A DNA stretch of 64,000 nucleotides from JAEUIE01 sp046350055 (GTDB lineage Bacteria > Planctomycetota > Planctomycetia > Gemmatales > HRBIN36). Position 1 is the first letter of the stretch. Every line of letters starts with the position of its first letter. A model generated the notes under the pieces. That model did not search any database. It saw only the letters and a program-made list of their open reading frames with translations, and was not told the DNA's origin. The stretch spans positions 1,798,001 through 1,862,000 of the forward strand of contig JAXMBC010000001.1 of NCBI GenBank assembly GCA_046350055.1, in the 5' to 3' direction. The position numbers and the translations under genes are program-made. Of this stretch, positions 44,048 through 53,509 are shown piece by piece.

Positions 44048-45610
44048 ATGATGGCTGCTTTTTTGCATGCCTGTGGGGTGCACCCCGGTCTGGAACTGGA
44101 AGTGGAAGCGACCAGTAAGGTGCGTGCCGTTCGCTACAGTCTGCGGCAGCCTTTTGCCATTGTAGGCAGGCATCCTGCAGCCGATGTTTATCTCGATTCC
44201 GATGGCATTCGCCCCCGGCATATCTATTTCCAGGCCATTGAAGGAAGGATCGCCTGTGTCAATGTCTCGCAAACAGGGACAATACAGACAAGTGAAGCAG
44301 AGGTGGAGACCTTCTGCTGGCTGAAGCCGGGCGATAGCGTTCACTTCGGTCACCGTTCCCTGCGATTAATTCAGGACGAGGAAACTGTCACTGTACCGGG
44401 ATCTGCCATCCTGGATCCGCTGGCAATCGGATCTGCATGGGAGATCTTCGGGCCACGCATTACCCTTGAAATTACCAATGAGCTTGTCAGTCGTACGCCG
44501 AAACTCTGGCTGGTAGATCGACTCCTGACTCTGGTAGGGCGAACGTCTCGTTGTGCCCTGCAACTGATGGACGATGCGATCTCGAATGTCCATTGCAGCC
44601 TGGTGCTGACAACAACAGGGCTGTGGGTGGTGGATTTACTCGGTCGTGGTGGAATTGTCATCAACGAACAACCTGTTCGCTTCGGGCAACTCGGCCTGGA
44701 AGATGAACTGCGTTTGGGACCATACCGCATTCGGTTGCAGGAAATACCTGTTGCTTTCCGCATTCCCGACGAGGAAAAAGCCTTTCGGCCTCTGACACCA
44801 GCCAGTGACTTCCAGATTCCACCGGCTGTGGAACCAGGTTCACATCATCAGATCAGGATGTATCACACCCCCTGGCCCAACGATGCGGAGCATGCCGATG
44901 TCCTCGAGGAACTGATCGACAAGCTCCAGGATATGAAGGGGCCGATGTTCACGCAGCACCAGAACATCATCACCAGAATGATTGAAACCTACGAGACTCT
45001 GGGTGCGGAACAGCGGGAACAAGTAAAACGGGAACTGGATCGTCTCAACAGCCTGCAGGACGAAATGGAGATTATTCAACAATTGGAAGATGCTGTGCAT
45101 TCTGCCGGGTCGAATGTCGTGCCGACTGAATCGCAGCAGGAAGCCAGCCAGCAACTTGTAACGAGTGATGATATACACCTCGACAAACTGGAGAACAGCG
45201 GGTCCTTTCGTTCTGCCACTTCGCTGCTGCAGGAATCGGACACCTCCGTGTTTCGAATGCCGAAGAAGGTAGGCGATCTGTTTGAAAGCCTGCCGAATCC
45301 TGTGGAAACTGGCACACCCGCAGAGGACCAATCAGAATCTTGGGCAGAGTGGAATGATCCCGATACAGAATTGTTGAACAAGGACCCGGTCGAAACTGAG
45401 CCATACCAGGACGAACAAATCGATGACGTTCACAATAGTTACGAACCGGATACGAATGAACAGAGGCATCCCAAAATAGAAGAATTGCTGACTTTCGAAG
45501 CACCCCGCCCTGCTGCCCACCGCCTGCATGATCGAATCGATCATCTCCGGGAAGAGCAATCGTCCATCTGGCAGAGATTGTCACAGTTCTTCTTCGGTAA
45601 AACACATTGA
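44048..45610 (+). CDS. Double FHA domain protein with acidic tail
   Basis: About 520 residues. Two FHA domains in tandem: the first has FAIVGRHPAADVYLDSDGIRPRH, the second LVGRTSRCALQLMDDAISNVHC with the usual Gly-Arg, Ser and Asn-x-His pattern. A coiled-coil-like stretch (ETLGAEQREQVKRELDRLNS) and a long acidic, low-complexity tail follow. It probably scaffolds phosphorylated kinases in the cytoplasm. GTG 43982 would add 22 residues; ATG 44048 starts close to the first FHA domain. It stands alone: upstream is a divergent gene. Confidence 0.85.
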   Translation: MMAAFLHACGVHPGLELEVEATSKVRAVRYSLRQPFAIVGRHPAADVYLDSDGIRPRHIYFQAIEGRIACVNVSQTGTIQTSEAEVETFCWLKPGDSVHFGHRSLRLIQDEETVTVPGSAILDPLAIGSAWEIFGPRITLEITNELVSRTPKLWLVDRLLTLVGRTSRCALQLMDDAISNVHCSLVLTTTGLWVVDLLGRGGIVINEQPVRFGQLGLEDELRLGPYRIRLQEIPVAFRIPDEEKAFRPLTPASDFQIPPAVEPGSHHQIRMYHTPWPNDAEHADVLEELIDKLQDMKGPMFTQHQNIITRMIETYETLGAEQREQVKRELDRLNSLQDEMEIIQQLEDAVHSAGSNVVPTESQQEASQQLVTSDDIHLDKLENSGSFRSATSLLQESDTSVFRMPKKVGDLFESLPNPVETGTPAEDQSESWAEWNDPDTELLNKDPVETEPYQDEQIDDVHNSYEPDTNEQRHPKIEELLTFEAPRPAAHRLHDRIDHLREEQSSIWQRLSQFFFGKTH

Positions 45611-45670
45611 TTCACGAAAAAGCGCGACGCGCCTGCCCTCTACCCGGCAATACGGGGTAGGAGTCTGAAT

Positions 45671-47485
45671 GTGACACTGATTGATGCACCACCGTCTCGG
45701 CAGAGTTCCGTCAGTCTGGCAGCAATGCTGGGCCAGTACGAAGCCTCGCCGTTTGCCTCCATGTCCGATGGCCCATTGCTCCGCCACTTTCTGGCTCATC
45801 GCCAGGAGGCAGCATTTACGCAGATGGTGCGACGACATGGGCCGATGGTGTGGCGTACGTGCCAACGGATGCTCGGTCATTCCCACGATGCGGATGATGC
45901 TTTTCAGGCCACCTTCCTGGTGCTGGCCCGTCGTGCGGGGACTATACACCCGCCGGAAATGCTCGGCCCCTGGCTTCACGGTGTAGCGTACCGTTGTGCC
46001 TTGTCAATCAAGCAGCAGCGTGGACGACGACAGTCGCGGGAGTTGCCTTTCGAGGAGACCCAGATCGTGAACGAGAGCCCTGTCGAATATCGCGATTGGC
46101 TCCCATTCCTTGATCAGGAAATCCAGAAGCTGCCCGAGATCTACCGTCGACCCGTGGTGCTGTGTGAACTGGAAGGCCGCAGCCGGTCTGCTGCAGCCAG
46201 TCTGCTGGGTATCTCGGAAGGTACCCTGTCCAGCCGGCTGGCCTCGGCACGAAAGAAGCTCGCGGCACGGCTGGGCAAGCGTGGATTACTCAGTGTTGCA
46301 GCACTCAGCTCCTGGGCAGTCTGGGAAAGCTCGGCTTCCGCTGCTCTGCCAGAGACCCTGGTGCGTTCCACCGTTGGTTTTGGCATGAACCTGCTCGAGC
46401 ACTCAGCAACGATGACGGTTCCGCCGCAAGTCGCTGCTGCTTCCCACGGAGCGATGCAATCCATGTTTATCAATCAATGCAAAACCCTGGCACTGGTCAC
46501 TGCCAGTGTCGGCTGTCTCGGGTATGGTTGCTGGCTCGCTGGCGATGTCGGGGCTGCAGAATCTGCAAAGACTCCAGCTCTGTCAGTTGTTCGGCCAGTC
46601 CAGGATGACAACACAGTCTCCACAACAGCCAGCGATGACCCTCTCGAACAGGCTGGTTCGGTGAATACCACCAGTCAACAGAATCCGCCATCCAGCAAGG
46701 CGAATACCAGCAGCGGACAGCAGAACTCAACCTCAGCAAATGTGGTCAGTACAACGAACGGTCAGCAGAGCCGCACGAGTGCCACTGCGTCTAGAGGACA
46801 GGTCGCTGTCAGTGGAGATGTGGAAAGCACTGCAACATCCACAGGACAGAATGTCGATGATGATCGACGGACCAGGAATGTGGAGACCATCACCGGGTCC
46901 GGCAAACTCGCAACAGAAACACGCTCCATCAGTGGTGTAACGGGGCTTCAACTTCTCAATGCAGGTAAAATCACTATTCGGCAGACTGGCAGGGAGAAGC
47001 TGACTGTCACGGCCGATGACAATCTACTGCCACTGCTTTCCACCGAAGTAGTCAACGGTACGCTGGTGCTGAAGAATACCAAACCAGTGAATATCCAGAC
47101 GAAGAACGACATGACCTACGTCGTTGAAGTCAAGACGCTCAGCAAGCTCACTTTGCAGGGGGCAGGTACTATCACCGTGCAGGGGTTGAAGAACGAAAAA
47201 CTGGATCTGACCCTGCAAGGTGCCGGGACTGTGACCCTTGAAGGCACTGCCAGCAATTTGACCATTAGAATGCCTGGTGCAGGCACCGTGCAGGCTTCCT
47301 CCCTTCGGGCAGAAAATGCCAGTGTTTCGATTGCTGGTTCCGGCTCGGTGACTGTTCATGCCAGTGACAAACTGTCTGCATCCATCACCGGGGCGGGCTC
47401 CATCGAATATATCGGTGACCCTGAAGTGACCAGGAGCATTCAAGGCAGTGGCACAGTGAAGAAACGAACCAGTTCAGCGAAGTAG
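45671..47485 (+). CDS. ECF sigma factor fused to TM helix and GIN/DUF2807 domain
   Basis: A 604-residue chimera. Residues 34-115 are sigma-70 region 2 (DADDAFQATFLVLARRA, PWLHGVAYRCALSIK) and 145-203 are region 4 (SAAASLLGISEGTLSSRLAS), as in planctomycete ECF sigma factors. A hydrophobic segment at about 272-291 would cross the membrane. A Ser/Thr/Gln-rich spacer (300-415) then leads to a C-terminal beta-helix of DUF2807/GIN type, with repeats such as LTLQGAGTITVQG and LTLQGAGTVTLEG. The layout suggests that an outer domain controls its own sigma module. GTG 45671 with AGGAG upstream. No anti-sigma gene is adjacent. Confidence 0.88.
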   Translation: MTLIDAPPSRQSSVSLAAMLGQYEASPFASMSDGPLLRHFLAHRQEAAFTQMVRRHGPMVWRTCQRMLGHSHDADDAFQATFLVLARRAGTIHPPEMLGPWLHGVAYRCALSIKQQRGRRQSRELPFEETQIVNESPVEYRDWLPFLDQEIQKLPEIYRRPVVLCELEGRSRSAAASLLGISEGTLSSRLASARKKLAARLGKRGLLSVAALSSWAVWESSASAALPETLVRSTVGFGMNLLEHSATMTVPPQVAAASHGAMQSMFINQCKTLALVTASVGCLGYGCWLAGDVGAAESAKTPALSVVRPVQDDNTVSTTASDDPLEQAGSVNTTSQQNPPSSKANTSSGQQNSTSANVVSTTNGQQSRTSATASRGQVAVSGDVESTATSTGQNVDDDRRTRNVETITGSGKLATETRSISGVTGLQLLNAGKITIRQTGREKLTVTADDNLLPLLSTEVVNGTLVLKNTKPVNIQTKNDMTYVVEVKTLSKLTLQGAGTITVQGLKNEKLDLTLQGAGTVTLEGTASNLTIRMPGAGTVQASSLRAENASVSIAGSGSVTVHASDKLSASITGAGSIEYIGDPEVTRSIQGSGTVKKRTSSAK

Positions 47486-47590
47486 TGTTTGATGCTGCTG
47501 CGCCAGGCTGATAGGAATCACTCCAGTGGTAATTGCGAAACTCAGCGCCCAATGCGGTGTTCAGTGACGTAGTCTGCATTGGAGTGAATC

Positions 47591-50206
47591 ATGTTTCGTC
47601 GTATCTGTCTGGCCATGCTATTTTTGGCCAGTTTTTTCATCATATATCACGCCCAATCGACGTTTGCTGACGATACTGCCAGCGAAGAAACGCCCAAGCT
47701 CACTCCAGCCGAGACCGAGTTTTTTGAGAAGAAGATCCGCCCGGTACTGGTCGAGAAGTGCTACCAGTGCCACTCCGCCAAGTCGGAAAAGGTGCGGGGC
47801 GGGTTGCTTCTTGATACCAAAGCTGGCTTGCTAAACGGTGGCGACAACGGGCCCTCCATCGTTCCCGGTGACCCCGATAGCAGCCCGCTCATCCAGGCCA
47901 TCCGTTACACCAAGCCCGACTACGCGATGCCGCCGAAGAACTCGGGGGGCAAGCTGCCTGAGAACGTGATCAAGGATTTTGAAGAGTGGGTGAAGATGGG
48001 CGCTCCCGACCCCCGTGCCGGCAAGCCCAGCAAGACGGTGAAGAAGGACATCTACGCTGAGGCGAAGAAGTGGTGGGCGTTCCAACCCCTCACCCCCAGC
48101 CCCTCTCCCCGAGGGGGAGAGGGGAGCCAGTGGACATATAACGAGATCGATCGCTTCGTCCTCGCCACGCTCCAGTCGAAGAACCTCAAACCCGTGGGCG
48201 ATGCCGATCCGCTGACACTGCTCCGCCGGGTATCGTTCGACCTCACCGGCCTGCCTCCCACTCCGGAAGCCCAGGACCAGTTCCTCGCTGCCTGCAAGAC
48301 CCCCAGCAACCGCCAGGCAGCCTACACCAAGGTCGTCGATGAATTGCTGGCTTCCCCCCGCTTCGGCGAACACTGGGGCCGGCACTGGCTCGATGTCGCC
48401 CGCTTCGCCGAGTCCACCGGCAAAGATGTCAACATCGCCTACCCCCATGCCTGGCGCTATCGCGACTACGTCATTGATTCGCTCAATCGCGACAAGCCGT
48501 ACGACCAGTTCTTGAAAGAGCAGCTCGCCGGCGACCTGATGCCCGCCAGGGACGACAAGGAACGGGCCGAGCGACTCATCGCCACCGGCTTCCTCGCTCT
48601 CGGTGCCAAGTCGATCAACGAGCAGAACCCGATGCAGTTTGCGGTCGATGCCGCTGACGAGATGATTGATTCCGCCTCGCAGGCGATCATGGGTGTGACC
48701 GTCGCCTGTGCCCGCTGCCACGATCATAAGTTCGACCCCATCTCACAGAAGGATTACACCGCCTGGGCAGGCATCTTCCTCTCGACTGAGATGAAGCATG
48801 GCACCGCTGGCGGTGTGCAGTCACGCAACTCTGGCCCGCTGATCGAGCTGCCGAAGAAGGCCGAAGCCCCCATCGTGGCCAAGGGTATGACCCGCGAGGA
48901 ACGACAGAAGAAAGAGAAGGAAGTCGAGAAGCTTCGCGAGGAGCTGCGACAGGCCATTGCCGATCGGGCCCGCAACGATGGCGGCATCAATGTTGTCCGC
49001 CTCAGCGCCCAGGTAGCCCGGCTTCAGAACGAGATCAACATTACCAACGAAGATGGTAGCCCCAAAGCCCTGGCCATGGGCGTGGCAGACAAGCCCATCG
49101 CCAGCACCGGCCCCGGTGGCCGTCCGCTGCTGCAAGGCAAGGGTGGCCCGCTCCCCGGCAAAGCCGGTCCACTCGGAGGCCGTCGCTTTCAGCAGTTCAG
49201 CACCATCGGCGACAGTCCCCTCTTCGCCCGCGGCGAAGTGACTAAGCCCACCACCAAGGTGCCACGCGGCACACTGTCGTTCTTTAGCGAACAGCCGCTG
49301 GTGATTAGCAAAACTGAGAGTGGCCGTCGGCAACTGTCCGACTGGATGGTGGAGCAGCCTCTGACCGCCCGGGTGATGGCCAACCGCAGTTGGCACTGGC
49401 TCTTCGGCAAAGGTCTCGTCCCCAGCGTCGATAACTTCGGCATGAGTGGCGAAACGCCCAGCCACCCGGAACTGCTCGAGTACCTTGCCAACACCTTCAA
49501 AAACGAGGGCTGGTCGCTCAAGAAACTCCTCCGCACGATCGTGCTCAGTCACACCTATCAACTAGCCAGCACGATGGACAAGAAGGCGTTCGAGGTCGAT
49601 CCCGACAACAAGTACCTCTGGCGGCACAGCCCCCGCCGCCTCGATGCCGAGCAGATTCGCGATGCCATGCTGCAAGCCAGCGGCATCCTCCAGACGATAC
49701 CTCCCGTCGGTTCACTCATCGGCAAAGCCGGTGATGGCCCTATCGGCGGCCCGCGTTTCCAGGGCATGAGTGAAGCCCAACTGCTGAACGCCGAGAATGA
49801 GCACCGCTCGATCTATCTGCCCTCGGCTCGCAATGTCGCCCCGGTGATGCTCTCTACGTTTGACAAGCCCGATGGCGACATGGTGCAGGGTGCTCGCGAG
49901 AGCACCAATGTGCCCGGCCAGGCCCTCTTCATGCTGAATAGCGATCTACTCAAGTCGCAATCCGAGAAGCTGGTGGAGCGGCTCGTGACCCAGTACCCCG
50001 GCAATGGGTTGGACAAGTTCACGGAACGCTTCACCCTGGCAATCAAGCTCGTCTACAACCGGCTGCCCACGAAAGCGGAGAGCGATCTGGCCCGCAACTA
50101 CCTGGTGAAGCTCGGTGCCAACCGCAGCCGGACCGAGGGGCAGAAAGCGTGGGTGAGCCTCTGCCGCAGCCTCTTCGCCGCCGCCGAGTTCCGATTGCTG
50201 GAGTAA
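47591..50206 (+). CDS. PSD1 (DUF1549/DUF1553) protein with in-frame palindromic repeat
   Basis: 871 residues with a signal peptide (AMLFLASFFIIYHAQSTFADD). PSCyt1 has CYQCHSAKSEKVRGG; DUF1549 has FGEHWGRHWLDVARFAEST and CARCHDHKFDP; DUF1553 begins with the ARVMANRSWHWLFGKGLVPS block. Residues 166-178 (LTPSPSPRGGEG) are encoded by a mobile 39-nt palindrome and lie between PSCyt1 and DUF1549. The DUF1501 gene follows after 243 bp, which is the usual planctomycete pair; the function is not established but export is clear. GGAG lies six bases before ATG 47591. Confidence 0.92.
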   Translation: MFRRICLAMLFLASFFIIYHAQSTFADDTASEETPKLTPAETEFFEKKIRPVLVEKCYQCHSAKSEKVRGGLLLDTKAGLLNGGDNGPSIVPGDPDSSPLIQAIRYTKPDYAMPPKNSGGKLPENVIKDFEEWVKMGAPDPRAGKPSKTVKKDIYAEAKKWWAFQPLTPSPSPRGGEGSQWTYNEIDRFVLATLQSKNLKPVGDADPLTLLRRVSFDLTGLPPTPEAQDQFLAACKTPSNRQAAYTKVVDELLASPRFGEHWGRHWLDVARFAESTGKDVNIAYPHAWRYRDYVIDSLNRDKPYDQFLKEQLAGDLMPARDDKERAERLIATGFLALGAKSINEQNPMQFAVDAADEMIDSASQAIMGVTVACARCHDHKFDPISQKDYTAWAGIFLSTEMKHGTAGGVQSRNSGPLIELPKKAEAPIVAKGMTREERQKKEKEVEKLREELRQAIADRARNDGGINVVRLSAQVARLQNEINITNEDGSPKALAMGVADKPIASTGPGGRPLLQGKGGPLPGKAGPLGGRRFQQFSTIGDSPLFARGEVTKPTTKVPRGTLSFFSEQPLVISKTESGRRQLSDWMVEQPLTARVMANRSWHWLFGKGLVPSVDNFGMSGETPSHPELLEYLANTFKNEGWSLKKLLRTIVLSHTYQLASTMDKKAFEVDPDNKYLWRHSPRRLDAEQIRDAMLQASGILQTIPPVGSLIGKAGDGPIGGPRFQGMSEAQLLNAENEHRSIYLPSARNVAPVMLSTFDKPDGDMVQGARESTNVPGQALFMLNSDLLKSQSEKLVERLVTQYPGNGLDKFTERFTLAIKLVYNRLPTKAESDLARNYLVKLGANRSRTEGQKAWVSLCRSLFAAAEFRLLE
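48086..48124 (+). repeat. 39-nt palindromic repeat inside the PSD1 gene
   Basis: An 11-bp inverted repeat (CCCCTCTCCCC at 48100-48110 against GGGGAGAGGGG) with a CCCCTCACCCCCAG side arm. It is the same 39-nt element as 50289-50327 in reverse orientation. It is exactly 13 codons and keeps the frame. Confidence 0.85.
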
Positions 50207-50213
50207 TTGTAGG

Positions 50214-50232
50214 CATCACGCTCCGCGTGATG
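50214..50232. repeat. Palindrome CATCACGC/GCGTGATG
   Basis: An 8-bp perfect stem with loop TCC, 7 bp after the PSD1 stop. A related palindrome occurs at 50412-50431. Confidence 0.75.
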
Positions 50233-50288
50233 GCCACGTGCAAAGACGACACAACACATGCCAAGACAGATCGGTAGCGATGTATTCT

Positions 50289-50327
50289 CCCCTCTCCCCA
50301 CCGGGGAGAGGGGCCGGGGGTGAGGGG
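50289..50327 (-). repeat. 39-nt palindromic repeat, intergenic copy
   Basis: The reverse complement of this stretch differs from 48086-48124 at only a few positions, in the loop and side arm. It lies between the PSD1 and DUF1501 genes. Confidence 0.85.
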
Positions 50328-50411
50328 ATTCTCTTGCGGTGAAGCCCATCGTTTCAAAACACGGGCCTCGGTGAAATGACTCTCGCTTCCTCCGCACGAC
50401 TTACTGCCTTT

Positions 50412-50431
50412 CATCACGACGGAGCGTGATG
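50412..50431. repeat. Palindrome just upstream of the DUF1501 gene
   Basis: CATCAC and GTGATG arms around GACGGAGC, related to 50214-50232. The GGAG in its loop lies upstream of an alternative in-frame ATG at 50429. Confidence 0.65.
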
Positions 50432-50449
50432 GCTACAATGGAGATACCC

Positions 50450-51844
50450 ATGACCAGCCCCTTCGATACCTGTTCGACCATCACGCCACTCTTCACCCGT
50501 CGCTCGATTCTGCAGACGATGGGCTGCGGCTTCGGTTGGCTCGCCTTCAGCGGCCTCGCGGCGGCTAACACCCGTGAGAAGGAAGCTTCGCCACTCTCCC
50601 CAAAGCCGACGCACTTCCCGGCCAAGGCGAAGCGGGTCATCTTCCTCACCATGCGAGGCGGGCCGTCGCATGTCGATACGTTTGACTACAAGCCGAAGCT
50701 CGAGAAGGATGCCGGGCAGCCGGGGCGACGACCGGGCACTAAGCTTCTCGCCTCCAAGTGGAAGTTCAAGCAGCATGGCCAGTCGGGGCAGCGCATCTCC
50801 GAACTCTTCCCCGAAGTCGCTCGCCATGCGGATAAGCTCTGCATCATCAACTCGATGCAGACCGACTTGCCCGCCCACCCGCAGGCCTTCCTCAAGCTGC
50901 ACACCGGCAACTCGCAGTTCATCCGCCCCTCGCTCGGGGCCTGGTCGCTCTACGGTCTGGGCACGCAGAACCAGAACCTGCCCGGCTTCGTCAGCATCAC
51001 GCCACCCAGTGGCTTCGGCGGGGCCCAGAACTATGGCTCCGGCTTCCTGCCCGCCATCTACCAAGGCACCAAGCTCGGTGCCGATGGTCGCTCCGTCGTC
51101 GGGGCCGAGATTCCCAACCTCAAACCGAAGCAGAGCAGTGCCGCCCAGCGAGCTGAGCTGGATCTCATCCAGTCGCTCAACCGCATGAAGCAGAAGCAGT
51201 TGGGCGAGAACGCCGACGTGGATGGCGTGATCGAATCGTATGAACTCGCCTTCCGCATGCAGAGCGAGATGCCGGCGGTGATCGACCTGAGCAAGGAGAG
51301 CGAAGCGACGAAGAAGATGTATGGCATCGGTAACCGGGCCACCGAAGACATGGGCCGCAAGTGCCTGATGGCGCGCAAGCTCGCCGAGGCGGGCGTCCGC
51401 TTCATCGAGATCAGCCATGGCAACTGGGATCAGCACTTCAACCTGGAGAACGCGATGGGCAACAACTGCACCGCCATTGACAAGCCCATCGCCGGGCTAC
51501 TGGCCGATCTGCAAAGCCGAGGGTTGCTGAAAGACACGCTGGTGATCTGGACTGGCGAGTTCGGCCGCACGCCCCATGCCCAGGGCACCGATGGCCGCGA
51601 TCATAACAACAAGGCCTTCTCGCTATGGATGGCCGGTGGCGGCGTGAAGGGCGGCCTGACCTATGGCAACTCGGGCGACTACGGCTACGAAGCCGTCGAG
51701 AAGCCGGTACCCATCCACGATCTGCACGCCACGGTACTCGCGCTGTTGGGGCTCGACCACGAGAAGCTCACCTTCCGCCACGCGGGCCGCGACTTCCGGC
51801 TGACCGATGTGTATGGGAATGTGGTGAAGGAAGTGATGGCCTAA
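50450..51844 (+). CDS. DUF1501 family exported protein
   Basis: About 464 residues. The N-terminus has the Tat-type TRRSILQTMGCGFGWLAFSG signal. The body carries DUF1501 blocks typical of the alkaline-phosphatase-like superfamily: RVIFLTMRGGPSHVDTFDYK, VIWTGEFGRTPHAQGTDGRDH and GLDHEKLTFRHAGRDFRLTD. It follows a PSD1 gene, the standard planctomycete pairing. The substrate is unknown; an exported hydrolase or phosphatase/sulfatase-like role is inferred. The start is ATG 50450 with GGAG eight bases upstream; ATG 50429 is an alternative inside a palindrome. Confidence 0.9.
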   Translation: MTSPFDTCSTITPLFTRRSILQTMGCGFGWLAFSGLAAANTREKEASPLSPKPTHFPAKAKRVIFLTMRGGPSHVDTFDYKPKLEKDAGQPGRRPGTKLLASKWKFKQHGQSGQRISELFPEVARHADKLCIINSMQTDLPAHPQAFLKLHTGNSQFIRPSLGAWSLYGLGTQNQNLPGFVSITPPSGFGGAQNYGSGFLPAIYQGTKLGADGRSVVGAEIPNLKPKQSSAAQRAELDLIQSLNRMKQKQLGENADVDGVIESYELAFRMQSEMPAVIDLSKESEATKKMYGIGNRATEDMGRKCLMARKLAEAGVRFIEISHGNWDQHFNLENAMGNNCTAIDKPIAGLLADLQSRGLLKDTLVIWTGEFGRTPHAQGTDGRDHNNKAFSLWMAGGGVKGGLTYGNSGDYGYEAVEKPVPIHDLHATVLALLGLDHEKLTFRHAGRDFRLTDVYGNVVKEVMA

Positions 51845-51918
51845 CAGACAGAAGGCTTACGCCTCTGAACCTATACTACTCCGAGCGAGTCAACTACTGA
51901 TTCCCTCGTGAGATACCC

Positions 51919-53403
51919 ATGTCCGAGATCATTTCTACCGGAACTGCTACTGCCATTCTGCCTGCGCGGAACAACCAGGGGAAGCCTATCACCGTCATTG
52001 GAACGGAGCCGATCCGGAATGGGTTTGATCCGCTGTGTATCAAGCAGGCGCTCAATGCTCGTTCTGCTCCCGGTGTGACAGATCTAGTGCTGAACCCCGA
52101 TGCACATGGTGGCTATGGGGCACCAGTGGGTTGCGTGCTGGTATCGCCTACGCATGTGTACCCTGGACCCGTCGGGGTGGATATCAAGTGTTCGATGAGC
52201 CTGCTGCAGATGAACGTTGATGCGGAGCAGATTGCTGACCGCACCGTTCGCCGTGCGCTCATCAATGCCATTCTGGAACGGCTTCCTACCGGTACCGGGA
52301 AGGGGCAGCGGTCGGTGAAGAAGTCGCGACATGTGAATGTCACTCAAGGCAAGCAACTGGTGGTCGAAGGGGCTTCCCCTTCGGTCTGTCAGCAGCTAGG
52401 CATCCCTGTTCACTGGGCGGAACACTGCGAGGATGCCTTTCACGTGGGCCACGATAACAGTCCTGCTTCGCTGGAAGAGCGTCTGCAAACGCTGCTGCAG
52501 GCTGACACCCGGAATCGCTTCGAGACCAAGATCAGCCAGTTGGGTTCCTATGGCGGAGGCAACCACTTCGGCGAATGCGAAGTCGTTCACATCGCAGACA
52601 ATGAACGTGCGCAGAAGACGGCGGAAACCTTCGGGCTCAAGCATGGCAAGGTGGCGTTCCTGTCGCACTGTGGTTCGCGAGGCTTCGGCCACGACCTGGC
52701 CACCGGTCAGTTCCGTTCGCTACAGCAGAAGTTTGCCACCTGGGACATCCCGCTGCCTGGCGAGGATCGGGAGCTGGTCTACGCGCCGTTGGGAACGAAG
52801 GAAGCTGACCTCTATATCGACGACATGTCGTTGGGGGCCAACTATGCGACCATCAATCACCTGCTGATCAATGCTCTGGTGCTGGAAGCGTTCCAGGAAG
52901 TGTTGCCGGGTACGCAGGGTGATCTGGTCTACTTCATCAGCCACAACATCGCCCGGCAGGAAGTGGTGAACAATGTGAAGTCGTGGGTACACCGCAAGGG
53001 AGCGACCCGTGCCTTCCCCGCGGGCCACCACGCCCTGAAGGGAACGAAGTTCGAAACTACCGGCCACCCCATCCTGCTGCCAGGCAACCCGAAGGATGGG
53101 TCGGTGGTCATGGTGGCGAACGCCGGTGCCGAGAAGAGTTGCTACAGCGTCAACCACGGTGCAGGCCGGGCGATGGGCCGCAAGGATGCAGCACGTCGGC
53201 TCGATCAAAAGACCGTGGACACCGAACTGGATGCCCACGACATCCTGAGCAACTGCCGCCAGTACCCGATTGATGAAGCTCCTGCTGCGTACAAGGACTT
53301 CAAGGAAGTGCTGAAGTCAGTGGAGGAAGCCGACCTGGCAACGACCGTAGCAACCCTGAAGGCCCGCTTTGTCATCAAGGATGGCGACAAAGCGGATGAT
53401 TAG
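51919..53403 (+). CDS. rtcB: RtcB family RNA ligase
   Basis: A 494-residue RtcB, a GTP- and Mn-dependent ligase that joins 2',3'-cyclic phosphate or 3'-phosphate RNA ends to 5'-OH ends. Metal-site motifs are NPDAHGGYGAPVG, GVDIKCSM, GSYGGGNHF and LSHCGSRGFGHD, and the guanylylated His is in VNHGAGRAMGRKDAARR. No archease or rtcA gene is nearby. Two hairpins directly follow the stop. ATG 51919. Confidence 0.93.
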   Translation: MSEIISTGTATAILPARNNQGKPITVIGTEPIRNGFDPLCIKQALNARSAPGVTDLVLNPDAHGGYGAPVGCVLVSPTHVYPGPVGVDIKCSMSLLQMNVDAEQIADRTVRRALINAILERLPTGTGKGQRSVKKSRHVNVTQGKQLVVEGASPSVCQQLGIPVHWAEHCEDAFHVGHDNSPASLEERLQTLLQADTRNRFETKISQLGSYGGGNHFGECEVVHIADNERAQKTAETFGLKHGKVAFLSHCGSRGFGHDLATGQFRSLQQKFATWDIPLPGEDRELVYAPLGTKEADLYIDDMSLGANYATINHLLINALVLEAFQEVLPGTQGDLVYFISHNIARQEVVNNVKSWVHRKGATRAFPAGHHALKGTKFETTGHPILLPGNPKDGSVVMVANAGAEKSCYSVNHGAGRAMGRKDAARRLDQKTVDTELDAHDILSNCRQYPIDEAPAAYKDFKEVLKSVEEADLATTVATLKARFVIKDGDKADD

Positions 53404-53425
53404 ACCACGTTTCGCACGACGTGGT
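53404..53425 (+). other. Hairpin directly after the rtcB stop codon
   Basis: A perfect 7-bp stem, ACCACGT with ACGTGGT, loop TTCGCACG. There is no T-run, so a terminator role is uncertain; it may protect the mRNA end. Confidence 0.5.
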
Positions 53426-53438
53426 ATGACAGCAAGCT

Positions 53439-53509
53439 GTGAAAGAAGGGATGAGACGCTGCGCAATCGCTAGAACCGGTCAACGATTCGCTATTGTCCC
53501 ATCTTTCAC
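53439..53509 (+). other. Long imperfect stem-loop after rtcB
   Basis: An outer stem GTGAAAGA plus GGGA pairs with TCCC plus TCTTTCAC (one mismatch), enclosing an inner stem-loop at 53461-53491 (AATCG with CGATT, then GCG/CGC across a bulge). It has no clear ORF and could be a 3' structure or a small RNA. Confidence 0.4.
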
